DNA of 64,000 nucleotides, from contig NZ_LT670817.1 in the NCBI RefSeq assembly GCF_900129425.1, positions 4,464,001 through 4,528,000 of the forward strand. The letters run 5' to 3'. This DNA is from Bradyrhizobium erythrophlei. GTDB taxonomy: Bacteria; Pseudomonadota; Alphaproteobacteria; Rhizobiales; Xanthobacteraceae. The translations under genes and the position numbers were made by a program. Shown here one piece after another: positions 35,671 to 44,195 of the stretch (position 1 is the first letter of the stretch; each line of letters starts with the position of its first letter). Below the pieces are notes generated by a model. The model was not told where the DNA came from. It made no database searches and saw only the letters and a program-made list of their open reading frames with translations.

Positions 35671-35809
35671 CGATGGTTCCTCTTGCAATGGACGCGCAAT
35701 CTGCGGACCCGGTTTCGCTGGCCTCGCCTGCTGGCAAATTTGAACCAGATTCACGGGCGCATGTTAATGGTCCCGGCGAGCCCTCACCTCGAAATCGTTT
35801 GCCTCGCCC

Positions 35810-35938
35810 TCACCGCACCCCGGTGCCGCCACAACGCTGGCATTTGACGACCTTGTCGCCCTTCTTCAAAAGGCCCTTGCCCTCGCAATTCTTGCACTTC
35901 TGCTTTTTCTTGATGTTCGGACCCTTGTCGTTGGCCAT
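35810..35938 (-). CDS. 42-residue zinc-ribbon protein (DnaJ-like CxxCxGxG)
   Basis: The minus-strand frame from the ATG at 35938 encodes MANDKGPNIKKKQKCKNCEG, KGLLKKGDKVVKCQRCGGTG and VR, then TGA. Two CxxCxGxG-type motifs (CKNCEGKG and CQRCGGTG) form one zinc ribbon as in the DnaJ central domain. Too short for most gene callers. It is divergent from the GNAT gene with about 110 bases between. A possible adaptor or small chaperone partner (inference). Confidence 0.75.
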   Translation of the reverse strand: MANDKGPNIKKKQKCKNCEGKGLLKKGDKVVKCQRCGGTGVR

Positions 35939-36050
35939 GGTCGTCTCTGCGCGATGATTATGTAACCATGCACGCGTTCTGGTCTATAAGCACGGCCTAA
36001 ACCGATCGATAAACACCCCGAGGATGCCGACCTGGTGAAATGAGCCCGAC

Positions 36051-36323
36051 ATGACCGAAGTCCGCGACAACAAGGCGAAAAGCCGCTTCGAACTCGATGT
36101 CGAGGGCACGGTGGCATTCGCGAATTATCGCCTTTCGCCATCGACGGTCATCATCACCCACACCGAGACGCCGCGCGCGTTGCGCGGCCGCGGCATCGCC
36201 TCGCAACTGGTCGAGGGCGCGCTGCAACTGATCCGCGCCGACGGATTGAAGGTCGTCGCCGGCTGCGGATTCGTGGTGGACTATCTGCAAAAACACCCGG
36301 AGTTCGCGGATCTGGTGGGGTGA
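36051..36323 (+). CDS. GNAT-fold N-acetyltransferase, short NATD1-type
   Basis: A 90-residue protein: NKAKSRFELDVEGTVAFANY, VIITHTETPRALRGRGIASQ (the acetyl-CoA pyrophosphate loop RGRGIAS), LVEGALQLIRADGLKVVAGC and FVVDYLQKHPEFADLV. This fits the compact CG-type GNAT family (human NATD1-like). Cytosolic; the substrate is unknown. A family A repeat follows 9 bases after the stop. Confidence 0.9.
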   Translation: MTEVRDNKAKSRFELDVEGTVAFANYRLSPSTVIITHTETPRALRGRGIASQLVEGALQLIRADGLKVVAGCGFVVDYLQKHPEFADLVG

Positions 36324-36332
36324 TCCCCCAAC

Positions 36333-36426
36333 CGTCGTTCCGGGGCGACGCGAAGCGTCGAACCCGGAACCCGGAGATGATCAGCGCGAGATTCCGGGTT
36401 CGCGCTTGCGCGCGCCCCGGAATGAC
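36333..36426. repeat. Palindromic repeat, family A
   Basis: GTCGTTCCGGGGCGACGCGA and, at the right end, GCGCGCCCCGGAATGAC. The inner part has GAACCCGGAACCCGGAGATG and GCGAGATTCCGGGTTCGC. Related to 933-1009. Confidence 0.8.
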
Positions 36427-36435
36427 GAGTTGAAC

Positions 36436-37227
36436 TCAGACAATCCGGATCGACATGTCCGGCAGGCCTTCCAGCTTGCACAGCAGCACGTCGCCCTTGA
36501 CGACGGGGCCGACATTGTCCGGGGTGCCGGAATAAATAATGTCGCCGGCCTTGAGTTCGAACGCCTCGGACAGTTTTGCGATCTGCTCGGCGACGCTCCA
36601 GATCATCTTGTCCAGGTTGGAATCCTGCCGCACCTTACCGTTGACGGCCAGCGAGATCGCGCCCTTGGTGAAATGCCCGGTTTTCGTCACCGGATGAATC
36701 GGGCCGAGCACCGCGGCATGATCGAAACTCTTGCCAATTTCCCACGGCTTTTTCTCGGCCGCCATGCCGTTTTGGAGATCGCGCCGGGTCATGTCGAGGC
36801 CGAGCGTGTAACCGTAGACGTGATCAAGCGCCTGCTCGACGGGAATATTGGTGCCGCCGGATTTCAGCGCCGCCACCAGTTCAACCTCATGGTGATAGTT
36901 TTTGGTGAGCGAAGGATAGGGGTGATCGGCCACCGTGCCGATCGCGACGTTCTGGATCGCATCGGTCGGCTTCTGGAAAAAGAACGGCGGCTCCCGCGTC
37001 GGGTCGGAGCCGCGCTCGATCGCATGCGCGGCGTAGTTGCGGCCGATGCAATAGATGCGGCGCACCTGAAATACGTCGGTCTCGCCGACGATCGGGATCG
37101 TCGTCATCGGCACCGCGAAGATCGGTTTCGGACCGGCTTGCGCCGCGGCCGGGGCGCTTTGCGTCGCCGCACCCGCCAGCGCCAGCGCGCCCGTTGCCAG
37201 CATGGTCCTGCGATCGAGGGTATTCAT
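36436..37227 (-). CDS. Fumarylacetoacetate hydrolase-family protein with Tat-like signal
   Basis: A 263-residue member of the FAH superfamily (hydrolases, decarboxylases and isomerases of acylpyruvate-type compounds). RIYCIGRNYAAHAIERGSDP, EPPFFFQKPTDAIQ, HHEVELVAALKSGG (metal-binding Glu pair), YTLGLDMTRRDLQNGMAAEK and GDIIYSGTPDNVGPVVKGDV are typical. ATG at 37227 starts MNTLDRRTMLATGALALAGA, a twin-arginine-like export signal ending PAAAQA; an export signal is unusual for this normally cytosolic family. A terminator for the next gene upstream lies at 37322. Confidence 0.88.
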   Translation of the reverse strand: MNTLDRRTMLATGALALAGAATQSAPAAAQAGPKPIFAVPMTTIPIVGETDVFQVRRIYCIGRNYAAHAIERGSDPTREPPFFFQKPTDAIQNVAIGTVADHPYPSLTKNYHHEVELVAALKSGGTNIPVEQALDHVYGYTLGLDMTRRDLQNGMAAEKKPWEIGKSFDHAAVLGPIHPVTKTGHFTKGAISLAVNGKVRQDSNLDKMIWSVAEQIAKLSEAFELKAGDIIYSGTPDNVGPVVKGDVLLCKLEGLPDMSIRIV

Positions 37228-37321
37228 GGCGTCTCCCTGCCTTTCCCGTACTTGTTCGACGGCGTATCTAGACCGCCACGCCGCGCCGGGCAAGGCGATG
37301 CCTGCGGACACGCGTTGGCAT

Positions 37322-37351
37322 AAAAAAGGCCACGCGACAGCGCGGGCCTTT
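37322..37351 (-). terminator. Rho-independent terminator of the DUF3597 gene
   Basis: On the minus strand AAAGGCCCGCG-loop-CGTGGCCTTTTTT. The stem has one bulged base and ends in a run of six T. It lies 20 bases after the gene. Confidence 0.8.
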
Positions 37352-37371
37352 CAGATGGCGTCGGACCACCG

Positions 37372-37779
37372 CTACCACTTGATATCGGGCGGCAGCTTGC
37401 CGCCGTTGGCGGCGAGCTTGGCCATCACCTGCTTGTGCAGCCAGACGTTCATGGTGGCGGAATCATTGCTGTCGCCGGTGTAACCGAGTTCCTTGGCGAG
37501 TTCCTTGCGCGCACCGAGGCTCGAATCGATATCGAGCGCCTTCATCAGATCGACGATCGAGGTGCGCCATGCCAGCTTTTCCTTCTGGGCGGCGACCGCC
37601 TTGTCCAGGATCGCCGCGACATCGACGCTCTGCGCCGGCGCAGCCGGGGCAGACGACGGTGCGGCTGCCGAACCGGTACTCGTTGCCGCGCCGCCGCTTG
37701 CGGGTGTGGCGCTGCCGGCAGGTGCGGCGTCGGCCTTGGTGCCAAGGATCGCGCTCATGATTTTGCCGAAAATACTCAT
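37372..37779 (-). CDS. DUF3597 protein
   Basis: A 135-residue protein: MSIFGKIMSAILGTKADAAP, an Ala/Ser/Thr-rich linker, then the conserved core VDVAAILDKAVAAQKEKLAW, RTSIVDLMKALDIDSSLGAR, KELAKELGYTGDSNDSATMN and VWLHKQVMAKLAANGGKLP. DUF3597 has a reported NMR-type helical fold of LysM-adjacent proteins but no established function. Single-gene unit with its own terminator. Confidence 0.88.
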   Translation of the reverse strand: MSIFGKIMSAILGTKADAAPAGSATPASGGAATSTGSAAAPSSAPAAPAQSVDVAAILDKAVAAQKEKLAWRTSIVDLMKALDIDSSLGARKELAKELGYTGDSNDSATMNVWLHKQVMAKLAANGGKLPPDIKW

Positions 37780-38160
37780 CGTTTGCTCCCAATGAACTCG
37801 AGATCGTTGTGAAGAGCTTGAGCGGCACTTTGTCGGCTGCCGGCAGCGCCGGGCCGGATCGTCAGGACTTTAACCGCCGCAAAGAGACTTGCCAATGCGG
37901 GACAAGGCCGCGGTGAGCTTAGCGGAGACCGTGTGACTGCCGCGTGACATCCGCCGGGTTGCGCTGCGGCACATAGTTTCACTGAAGCGTGAGCGACGGT
38001 GCCGATGATTGGGAGTAGGCTGAGCGTTCAGTTCGCGACACGGCCAGTTCTGGTTTCCTGTCTTCGCGTCTGGCCTGATCGAGATCGTTTCTGCCAACGG
38101 CCCGTTTGCGCCATCGACCGGCGCAACGTCCGGCCGCTGCGGCACGGGAGATAAACGACC
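37780..38160. other. Divergent promoter region without gene
   Basis: This lies between the leftward DUF3597 and rightward DUF2189 genes. No conserved ORF, repeat or strong hairpin was seen. Confidence 0.4.
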
Positions 38161-39075
38161 ATGGCCACTCCATACCCCGGCAATGTCACCCCACTGGCTC
38201 AGCCCGCGCCAGACACCGCGGCTGGACCCATCATCAGAACCATCGGCCTGTCCGACCTGCGTGAGGCGCTGCGGCTCGGCTGGGAAGATTTCAAGGCGGT
38301 GCCGAGCCACGCCGTCATCCTATGCGTGATCTATCCGGTGCTTGGGCTCGTGCTGGCGCGCACGGTGCTGGGCTATTCGGTGCTGCCGCTGCTGTTTCCG
38401 CTGGCCGCCGGCTTTGCGCTGCTCGGCCCTTTCGCCGCGATCGGTCTCTATGAACTCAGCCGTCGCCGCGAGAGCGGCGAACAGGCCTCCGCTTGGGACG
38501 CGGTCGAGGTGCTTCGCTCGCCGTCGTTCGGCGCCATGCTTGGGCTCGGAACACTGCTGTTCGCGCTGTTCGTGACCTGGGTGGCCACCGCGCAGGCGAT
38601 CTACGTGGCGGCCTTCGGGTACGAAGCGGCGGCCGGCATTCCCGATTTCGTCAGCCGCGTGCTGACAACCCCACAGGGATGGTGGCTGATCGTGGTCGGT
38701 TGCGGCGTCGGTTTCTTGTTCGCCGTGGTGGCGCTGTGCCTCAGCGTGGTTTCGTTCCCGCTGATGCTCGACCGTCACGCCGGCGCCGGCGATGCCATGG
38801 TGACCTCGCTGCGGGCTGTGGCGCGCAATCCGGTACCGATGGCGGCGTGGGGATTGATCGTTGCGGTGCTGCTGGTGTTGGGATCGCTGCCGTTCTTCCT
38901 GGGCCTTGCCATCGTCATTCCGCTGCTCGGCCACGCCACCTGGCATCTCTATCGCAAGATGATCGCGCCGGATCCCAATCCGCGGCCGATCCCTCCCCGC
39001 CCGCATCGCGAGCGCCGTTCCGCGGCGGATTTCCCGGCCGCCTTGTTTCCGTGGCGGCGCAAGGACAGCGCATAA
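38161..39075 (+). CDS. DUF2189 integral membrane protein
   Basis: A 304-residue protein with about six helices: VILCVIYPVLGLVLARTVLG, LLFPLAAGFALLGPFAAIGL, LGLGTLLFALFVTWVATAQA, WWLIVVGCGVGFLFAVVALC, WGLIVAVLLVLGSLPFFLGL and the last AIVIPLLGHATWHLYRK, the family signature. The N-terminal soluble stretch (RTIGLSDLREALRLGWEDFK) matches DUF2189. Predicted small-molecule channel or accessory role unproven. A perfect 13-bp terminator hairpin follows. Confidence 0.88.
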   Translation: MATPYPGNVTPLAQPAPDTAAGPIIRTIGLSDLREALRLGWEDFKAVPSHAVILCVIYPVLGLVLARTVLGYSVLPLLFPLAAGFALLGPFAAIGLYELSRRRESGEQASAWDAVEVLRSPSFGAMLGLGTLLFALFVTWVATAQAIYVAAFGYEAAAGIPDFVSRVLTTPQGWWLIVVGCGVGFLFAVVALCLSVVSFPLMLDRHAGAGDAMVTSLRAVARNPVPMAAWGLIVAVLLVLGSLPFFLGLAIVIPLLGHATWHLYRKMIAPDPNPRPIPPRPHRERRSAADFPAALFPWRRKDSA

Positions 39076-39100
39076 CCCGCGAGAATAGGCAATTTTTGTC

Positions 39101-39133
39101 AGCCGCCGGTCGAATCGTCGACCGGCGGCTTTC
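39101..39133 (+). terminator. Strong terminator hairpin after DUF2189 gene
   Basis: AGCCGCCGGTCGA (39101-39113), loop ATCG, TCGACCGGCGGCT (39118-39130), then TTCC. A perfect 13-bp stem, although the T-run is short. Confidence 0.8.
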
Positions 39134-39254
39134 CATGCCGCGGGCTGCGCTACTTTCAGCCGCGGAACTTTGATCGGGGTTGAGCCTTGTTTTGGCCGCG
39201 GTTGCCTCGGACATTTCATGCTGCCGGCGACATCCTCCTCAAAGGCGAATCGTT

Positions 39255-40091
39255 TTGGAGCAAGACCTGCTGACCCCCCGTTTCCTTTTCCGCGCTTTAG
39301 CTATCAGCGCTGTCCTGGCGCTGCCGCTCCCGGGCGCGCCGGCGATGGCCGCCACCTGCGGCAGCGGCAATTTTCAGGCTTGGCTCGACGATTTCAAGAA
39401 TGACGCCGCCGCCAAGGGAATTTCACAAGCTGCGATCTCAGCCGGCCTGGCCGGCGTGACGCTCGATCAAGGGGTGCTTTCCCGGGATCGCTCGCAGCGG
39501 GTGTTCAATCAAAGTTTCGAGGAGTTTTCCGGCCGCATGGTGCCTCCCCGGCTCACCCGCGGCGCCAACATGATGAAGCAATATGGATCGGTGCTCGGGC
39601 GCATCGAAGAAAGCTATGGCGTGCCGGGCGAGGTCCTGGTGGCGATCTGGGGCCTGGAGACAGATTACGGCGTAAACGTCGGCAAGTTTCCGACCATTCG
39701 GTCGCTGGCGACGCTGGCCTATGATTGCCGGCGTTCGGAGGAATTCCGTGCGCAATTGATGGATGCGCTGCGCATCGTCGAGCGAGGCGATCTCGCGCCG
39801 TCGGAGATGCGCGGTGCCTGGGCCGGCGAACTCGGCCAGACCCAGTTCATGCCGTCGTCTTACATCAAATACGCCGTGGATTTCGACGGCAACGGCCGCC
39901 GCGATCTCCTGCGCAGCGCGCCCGACGTGCTGGCATCGACCGCGAACTATCTTGCGAGTTACGGCTGGCAACGCGGCAAGGACTGGGAGCCCGGCAGCGC
40001 CAATTTCGCCGTGATCCAGCAGTGGAACAAGAGTGAGGTCTATGCGAAGACGATTGGGTATTTCGCGAGTCAACTCGCGCACGCGCCTTGA
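39255..40091 (+). CDS. Lytic murein transglycosylase, MltB/SLT-2 type
   Basis: A 278-residue exported peptidoglycan lyase that cleaves MurNAc-GlcNAc bonds with 1,6-anhydro product. The TTG at 39255 (MEQDLLTPRFLFRALAISAV) follows AAAGGCG and gives a signal peptide ending AMAATC; a TTG at 39180 gives a longer, unlikely N-terminus. Core: GVPGEVLVAIWGLETDYGVN with the catalytic Glu in GLETDYG, FPTIRSLATLAYDCRRSEEF, GAWAGELGQTQFMPSSYIKY, and the C-terminal SASTANYLASYGWQ-like WQRGKDW segment. A hairpin at 40106-40130 follows. Confidence 0.9.
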   Translation: MEQDLLTPRFLFRALAISAVLALPLPGAPAMAATCGSGNFQAWLDDFKNDAAAKGISQAAISAGLAGVTLDQGVLSRDRSQRVFNQSFEEFSGRMVPPRLTRGANMMKQYGSVLGRIEESYGVPGEVLVAIWGLETDYGVNVGKFPTIRSLATLAYDCRRSEEFRAQLMDALRIVERGDLAPSEMRGAWAGELGQTQFMPSSYIKYAVDFDGNGRRDLLRSAPDVLASTANYLASYGWQRGKDWEPGSANFAVIQQWNKSEVYAKTIGYFASQLAHAP

Positions 40092-40105
40092 ATTGGCCGC
40101 CTAAA

Positions 40106-40130
40106 GGGCCGGCCGCGACGCAACCGGCCC
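40106..40130. terminator. Bidirectional hairpin between convergent genes
   Basis: GGGCCGG (40106-40112) and CCGGCCC (40124-40130) with an 11-base loop, between the transglycosylase and the small exported protein. Confidence 0.5.
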
Positions 40131-40141
40131 CTCGTGGCAGG

Positions 40142-40402
40142 TTACTTCGTCATCCCCGCATGCATCGCCTTGCTGAGATGCGCCCCGCACGCGCCCATCT
40201 TGCCACCGAGCATCGCGGTCTGAGCCAGCGCGACTTCCTTCTGCGCCGCCGATTTGCCTTCGCCGTCGGCCATGGTTTCGATCATGGATTCGGTCTTCGC
40301 CAAGTTTTCGCCACTGCAGCCAGCCATATGCGCGGCGGACGCCGGAACGGTCGAGTAGATCATGGCAGCCATTGCGGCCACTCCGAGTAACTTATTGATC
40401 AT
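40142..40402 (-). CDS. Small exported protein, unknown
   Basis: An 86-residue protein: signal peptide MINKLLGVAAMAAMIYSTVP ending ASA, then AHMAGCSGENLAKTESMIET, MADGEGKSAAQKEVALAQTA and MLGGKMGACGAHLSKAMHAG. Two Cys residues may pair. The ATG at 40402 is required for the signal. Resembles small periplasmic rhizobial proteins without known function. Confidence 0.7.
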   Translation of the reverse strand: MINKLLGVAAMAAMIYSTVPASAAHMAGCSGENLAKTESMIETMADGEGKSAAQKEVALAQTAMLGGKMGACGAHLSKAMHAGMTK

Positions 40403-41303
40403 GTTACTTTCCCCAAGTGTTTAGAACAGAACCAGCGTCATTGCCGGATTCTGCGGAACAATTGATCGCCGATTAACCGAAAGTTGCGGAATGAATTTCG
40501 CGCGATGCGAATGTGATCGACGCGTGGCGCAGAGCGTCATGCGCAACGACGCGTTTTCATTACGGCTTGGTAAGGAATCCGGAGACCTGGCGCGTCGTGC
40601 CGCGTGTGTGCCAATGCGCTGATGCTGAATTGAGCTCGATCGCATCGCTGGACTCGATACCGCTTTCACACGTCATCATGCGCGACCTCGCTTCATCGTG
40701 GGTCGGCGCATCAACGTCCCTGAATTCAAACTGCGGTGCAGCTGGCGGGAGACATGCCGGGCGAAATACCGGGCACTGTACCGGGAGTGACGATCTTCAA
40801 TCTGCGGGCATCCCGGCCGCAGTCGAGAACAACCGCAGTGAGCTTCGCGCGCGCCAATTCGGGGGGGCGCCGGCTCGCGTCGACTCGGCATCCAGGGCGT
40901 AGCCCCAAGCTTAGTCGGAGGCGACAAATTATGAATATAAATTCATTATTTATGGATGCATGCGAATTACGCATGAGGAACTAAATGTCAACTGACGCAA
41001 GACCTCGTCGGTCGAGTTCCGGCACCACTTGATTACAAGCCGAATCACCTTCATCTCGAAAACGAAGGTTGTTACAAGGCCTCACCTTTTCGTGCCATTT
41101 GTCGGTTTCCCGGTGAAGGCCGGCATCCACTTCATTGCTTCGAGCTGCGGCGAGGAAAGATTAATCATTCCTTGCCTTCGTTATGCGCTGAGCACCTAGC
41201 TGCACCGCACCATTTGTACTTCCGCGATAGGGAACATTGCCCTATATTCATTTCAACGATGAGGCTCCCTCAAGAGCTGAATCAAAGAATCAGGAGATTA
41301 CCC
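40403..41303. other. Large gap with no supported gene
   Basis: About 900 bases. It is less GC-rich around 40925-40985 (AATTATGAATATAAATTCAT), where a short palindrome CATGCG-AATTA-CGCATG occurs. Short frames on both strands have no recognisable sequence. The promoter of the DUF1127 gene should lie at its right end. Confidence 0.4.
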
Positions 41304-41456
41304 ATGTTGCTCTCGCTCATCCGCATGATCCAGGCGTTCCGGGACTATCAGCGCAATGTCAGCGAACTGTCCCAGCTCAGCGATCGCGAACTGGCCGATA
41401 TCGGTCTTGATCGCTCGGACATTCCGCGCGTTGCAGCCGGTACCTATAACGGCTGA
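41304..41456 (+). CDS. DUF1127 small protein
   Basis: A 50-residue protein: MLLSLIRMIQAFRDYQRNVS, ELSQLSDRELADIGLDRSDI, PRVAAGTYNG. The LSDRELADIGLDRSDI motif is the DUF1127 (YjiS-like) signature; in alphaproteobacteria such short Arg-rich proteins bind RNA or phosphate-stress regulators and influence envelope and carbon metabolism. ATG after AGGAGATTACCC. The longer upstream frame from 41172 is rejected because the ribosome binding site and family start are here. Confidence 0.9.
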   Translation: MLLSLIRMIQAFRDYQRNVSELSQLSDRELADIGLDRSDIPRVAAGTYNG

Positions 41457-41487
41457 TCCGTTTTATTTAACCGACTGCCGAACGGAT

Positions 41488-41511
41488 AACGCCCGCCTCG
41501 CCGCGGGCGTT
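41488..41511 (+). terminator. Hairpin after DUF1127 gene
   Basis: AACGCCCGC (41488-41496), loop CTCGCC, GCGGGCGTT (41503-41511). A short T-poor tail. It lies between DUF1127 and trmFO. Confidence 0.6.
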
Positions 41512-41545
41512 GTCGTATCTGCCGCTACGCGCTACGTCTGTGGCT

Positions 41546-42979
41546 ATGACAGGCAGCAAATCCTCTTCTGAACCCGTGCATATCGTCGGCGCGGGCCTCG
41601 CCGGCTCGGAAGCGGCCTGGCAGGTCGCCAGGTCAGGCGTCCGCGTTGTCCTGCACGAGATGCGCCCCGGCCGGATGACCGAAGCCCATCGCACCGATGG
41701 GCTCGCCGAACTGGTATGCTCCAATTCGTTCCGCTCCGACGACGCCGCCAACAACGCCGTCGGGTTGCTGCATGCCGAGATGCGCCGACTGGGTTCGGTG
41801 ATCATGGCCGCCGCCGACGCCAACCAGGTTCCGGCTGGCGGCGCATTGGCGGTCGATCGCGACGGATTTTCCGCTGCCGTCACCAAGGCCCTGCACGACC
41901 ATCCCCTGATCGAAATTCACCGCGGCGAAATCGACGGACTGCCGCCGGCGGACTGGCGCAACGTCATCGTTGCGACCGGGCCTTTGACCTCAGCGCCGCT
42001 GGCGGAGGCGATTCGCGAACTCACCGACGAGAACGCGCTGGCGTTCTTCGATGCGATCGCGCCCATCGTGCACCGGGATTCCATCGACATGTCGGCGGCG
42101 TGGTTTCAGTCGCGCTACGACAAAATGGGCCCTGGCGGCACTGGAGCCGATTACATCAATTGCCCCATGAACAAGGAGCAATATGACGCCTTCGTCGAAG
42201 CGCTGATCGCCGGCGAGAAGACCGACTTCAAGGAGTGGGAAACCAGCACCCCCTACTTCGACGGCTGCCTGCCGATCGAGGTGATGGCCGAGCGCGGCCG
42301 CGAGACGCTGCGGCATGGGCCGATGAAGCCGGTCGGGCTCACCAATCCGCACGATCCGACGGTGAAGGCCTATGCGATCGTGCAGTTGCGCCAGGACAAC
42401 AAGCTCGGCACGCTTTACAACATGGTCGGTTTCCAGACCAAGCTGAAGCACGGCGCGCAGCAGCGCGTCTTCCGCAGCATTCCCGGGCTCGAGAACGCCG
42501 AATTCGCCCGGCTTGGCGGCCTGCACCGCAACACCTTCCTCAATTCGCCGAAGCTGTTGGACACGCAGTTGCGGTTGCACGCGCAGCCGCGGTTGCGCTT
42601 CGCGGGTCAAATGACCGGCTGCGAGGGCTACGTGGAATCCGCCAGTATCGGATTGATCGCCGGCCTCTATGCGGCGGCCGACGCATGCTCGACGTCGCTG
42701 GCGCCCCCGCCGGCGACGACCGCGCTCGGATCGCTGCTCGGCCACATCACCGGCGGTCATATCGAGACCATCGACGCCGGTGCACGCTCATTCCAGCCGA
42801 TGAACATCAATTTCGGGCTATTCCCGCCGCTCGCCACGCCGCCCACCAAAAATCCTGACGGCACTCGGCTGCGCGGCAACGAAAAGACCGTTGCGAAGCG
42901 ACAGGCGATCAGCGCCCGAGCACTGTGCGATCTGGACCGCTGGATTACCGACAGCCTGCACCACGCAGCGGCGGCGTGA
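41546..42979 (+). CDS. trmFO: Methylenetetrahydrofolate-tRNA-(uracil-54-C5)-methyltransferase
   Basis: A 477-residue flavoprotein that makes ribothymidine at tRNA position 54 using methylene-THF and FADH2. The FAD motif PVHIVGAGLAGSEAAWQVAR is near the N-terminus. CSNSFRSDDAANNAVGLLHA, YINCPMNKEQYDAFVEALIA, YNMVGFQTKLKHGAQQRVFR, LHRNTFLNSPKLLD and AGQMTGCEGYVESASIGLIA (catalytic Cys region) are family segments, and the C-terminus SFQPMNINFGLFPPL closes the fold. ATG at 41546 gives the usual length; the TTG at 41510 adds only 12 residues. The next gene starts 8 bases on. Confidence 0.96.
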   Translation: MTGSKSSSEPVHIVGAGLAGSEAAWQVARSGVRVVLHEMRPGRMTEAHRTDGLAELVCSNSFRSDDAANNAVGLLHAEMRRLGSVIMAAADANQVPAGGALAVDRDGFSAAVTKALHDHPLIEIHRGEIDGLPPADWRNVIVATGPLTSAPLAEAIRELTDENALAFFDAIAPIVHRDSIDMSAAWFQSRYDKMGPGGTGADYINCPMNKEQYDAFVEALIAGEKTDFKEWETSTPYFDGCLPIEVMAERGRETLRHGPMKPVGLTNPHDPTVKAYAIVQLRQDNKLGTLYNMVGFQTKLKHGAQQRVFRSIPGLENAEFARLGGLHRNTFLNSPKLLDTQLRLHAQPRLRFAGQMTGCEGYVESASIGLIAGLYAAADACSTSLAPPPATTALGSLLGHITGGHIETIDAGARSFQPMNINFGLFPPLATPPTKNPDGTRLRGNEKTVAKRQAISARALCDLDRWITDSLHHAAAA

Positions 42980-42986
42980 GCATTTC

Positions 42987-44117
42987 ATGAGCCTGCCCAG
43001 AGACGACGCCGCGGTGCTGTCGGCGCGATGGACCGAAGGCGTATTGCTGAAGCGCGACGTATTTTCCACCGTCGAGCGCGGCCGCTATCGCAGCGAGGCC
43101 GGCGAAGTCGATGCGGTGCTGCGCCGGCTCGACCAAGTGCCGTGGTGGTCTTACCTTCCGGCGCGCCATCTGTTCGCGCGCGAGCGCCGGGCGCTGGCGC
43201 TGGCGCGCGGCCTGCATGTCGGTCCGGAGCTGCTTTGGGCCGGTCGCGAGGCCCTGGTGCGGGGCTTCATCGACGGGGTGGCATTGCATCTGGCCAAGCC
43301 GTTCGGCGACGTCGCCTATTTCAATTCCGCCAAGCAGGCACTGCGGCGGCTCCATCGCGCCGGCATCTGTCATAATGACCTCGCCAAGGAACAGAATTGG
43401 CTGCGCGGCAGCGACGGCCGGGCCTACGTCACCGATTTTCAACTGGCGGCCTGCTTCAAAACCCGTGGCCGGCTGTTCCGGATTGCGGCTTACGAGGATC
43501 TGCGGCACCTCCTCAAGCACAAACGCAGCTACGCGCCGGACGCGCTGACGCCGAAGGAACGCCAAATTCTAGCACGCAAATCGTTTGTCGCCAGCATCTG
43601 GCTTAAGACCGGCAAGAAGGTCTACCGCGCCATCACCCGCGGGCTCTTTAATTTCACCGATCGCGAAGGCGGCGGCCGGCGGCTGGTCAATGACGCCCCT
43701 CTTCTGATCGATCTGATCAGGAAAAATCCGGGCGTCCGCGATACCGCCATCGTCGCATTCGCCGACCGGCGCACCGGCGTCGGGCTCTATGCCTTCGTCG
43801 AGGCCGACCAGACCGCGCTCGAAGCGCAACTGCGCAACGAACTCGCCGCGGCGAAGGGCCCCAAACCGCCCGAGCATATCCAGGTGGTGCAGGCATTACC
43901 GCGCGACAGCGCCGGGAAACCTCGTACCGAGATCCTGCAACTGGTCGCCATGAACCAGCTGGACCTGATCGAGCCGATGATGACGAGCGCGGCAGATCGC
44001 GCGTTCCTGAAAAACATTCTGGAATCGCGCAAGAATTTGCGGGACCGGTTCAATTTCGAGGCGGCGGATTTGATGCCGCCTTCGTCAACCGATGTCATCA
44101 CCCGCGAAGGCGGGTGA
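42987..44117 (+). CDS. Kinase-like protein fused to an acyl-CoA-synthetase C-terminal (ANL) domain
   Basis: A 376-residue protein from the ATG at 42987. Residues about 20-200 look like an atypical protein/LPS-type kinase: LHRAGICHNDLAKEQNW supplies the catalytic loop (His129-Asn130-Asp131, Asn137) and AYVTDFQLA supplies the metal-binding Asp150; no glycine-rich loop is obvious. Residues about 230-325 look like the C-terminal domain of adenylate-forming enzymes: VRDTAIVAFADRRTGVGLYA, KPPEHIQVVQALPRDSAGKP with Lys311 in the ANL lysine position, then RTEILQLV. Such a fusion lacks the main adenylation domain. It starts 8 bases after trmFO, so it is likely co-transcribed. Confidence 0.75.
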   Translation: MSLPRDDAAVLSARWTEGVLLKRDVFSTVERGRYRSEAGEVDAVLRRLDQVPWWSYLPARHLFARERRALALARGLHVGPELLWAGREALVRGFIDGVALHLAKPFGDVAYFNSAKQALRRLHRAGICHNDLAKEQNWLRGSDGRAYVTDFQLAACFKTRGRLFRIAAYEDLRHLLKHKRSYAPDALTPKERQILARKSFVASIWLKTGKKVYRAITRGLFNFTDREGGGRRLVNDAPLLIDLIRKNPGVRDTAIVAFADRRTGVGLYAFVEADQTALEAQLRNELAAAKGPKPPEHIQVVQALPRDSAGKPRTEILQLVAMNQLDLIEPMMTSAADRAFLKNILESRKNLRDRFNFEAADLMPPSSTDVITREGG

Positions 44118-44195
44118 TCCAGTATTTCAGAACCCGTGATGGAATCGAGAGGCCGCAGCGATACCCGTTTCGCGGGTACGACGCCCCCTAGATAA

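Noticed and set aside
40403..41303. tRNA or small RNA in the 900-base gap
   Set aside because: No cloverleaf, TTCGA arm or terminator pattern could be seen by eye; a covariance scan could still find an RNA.
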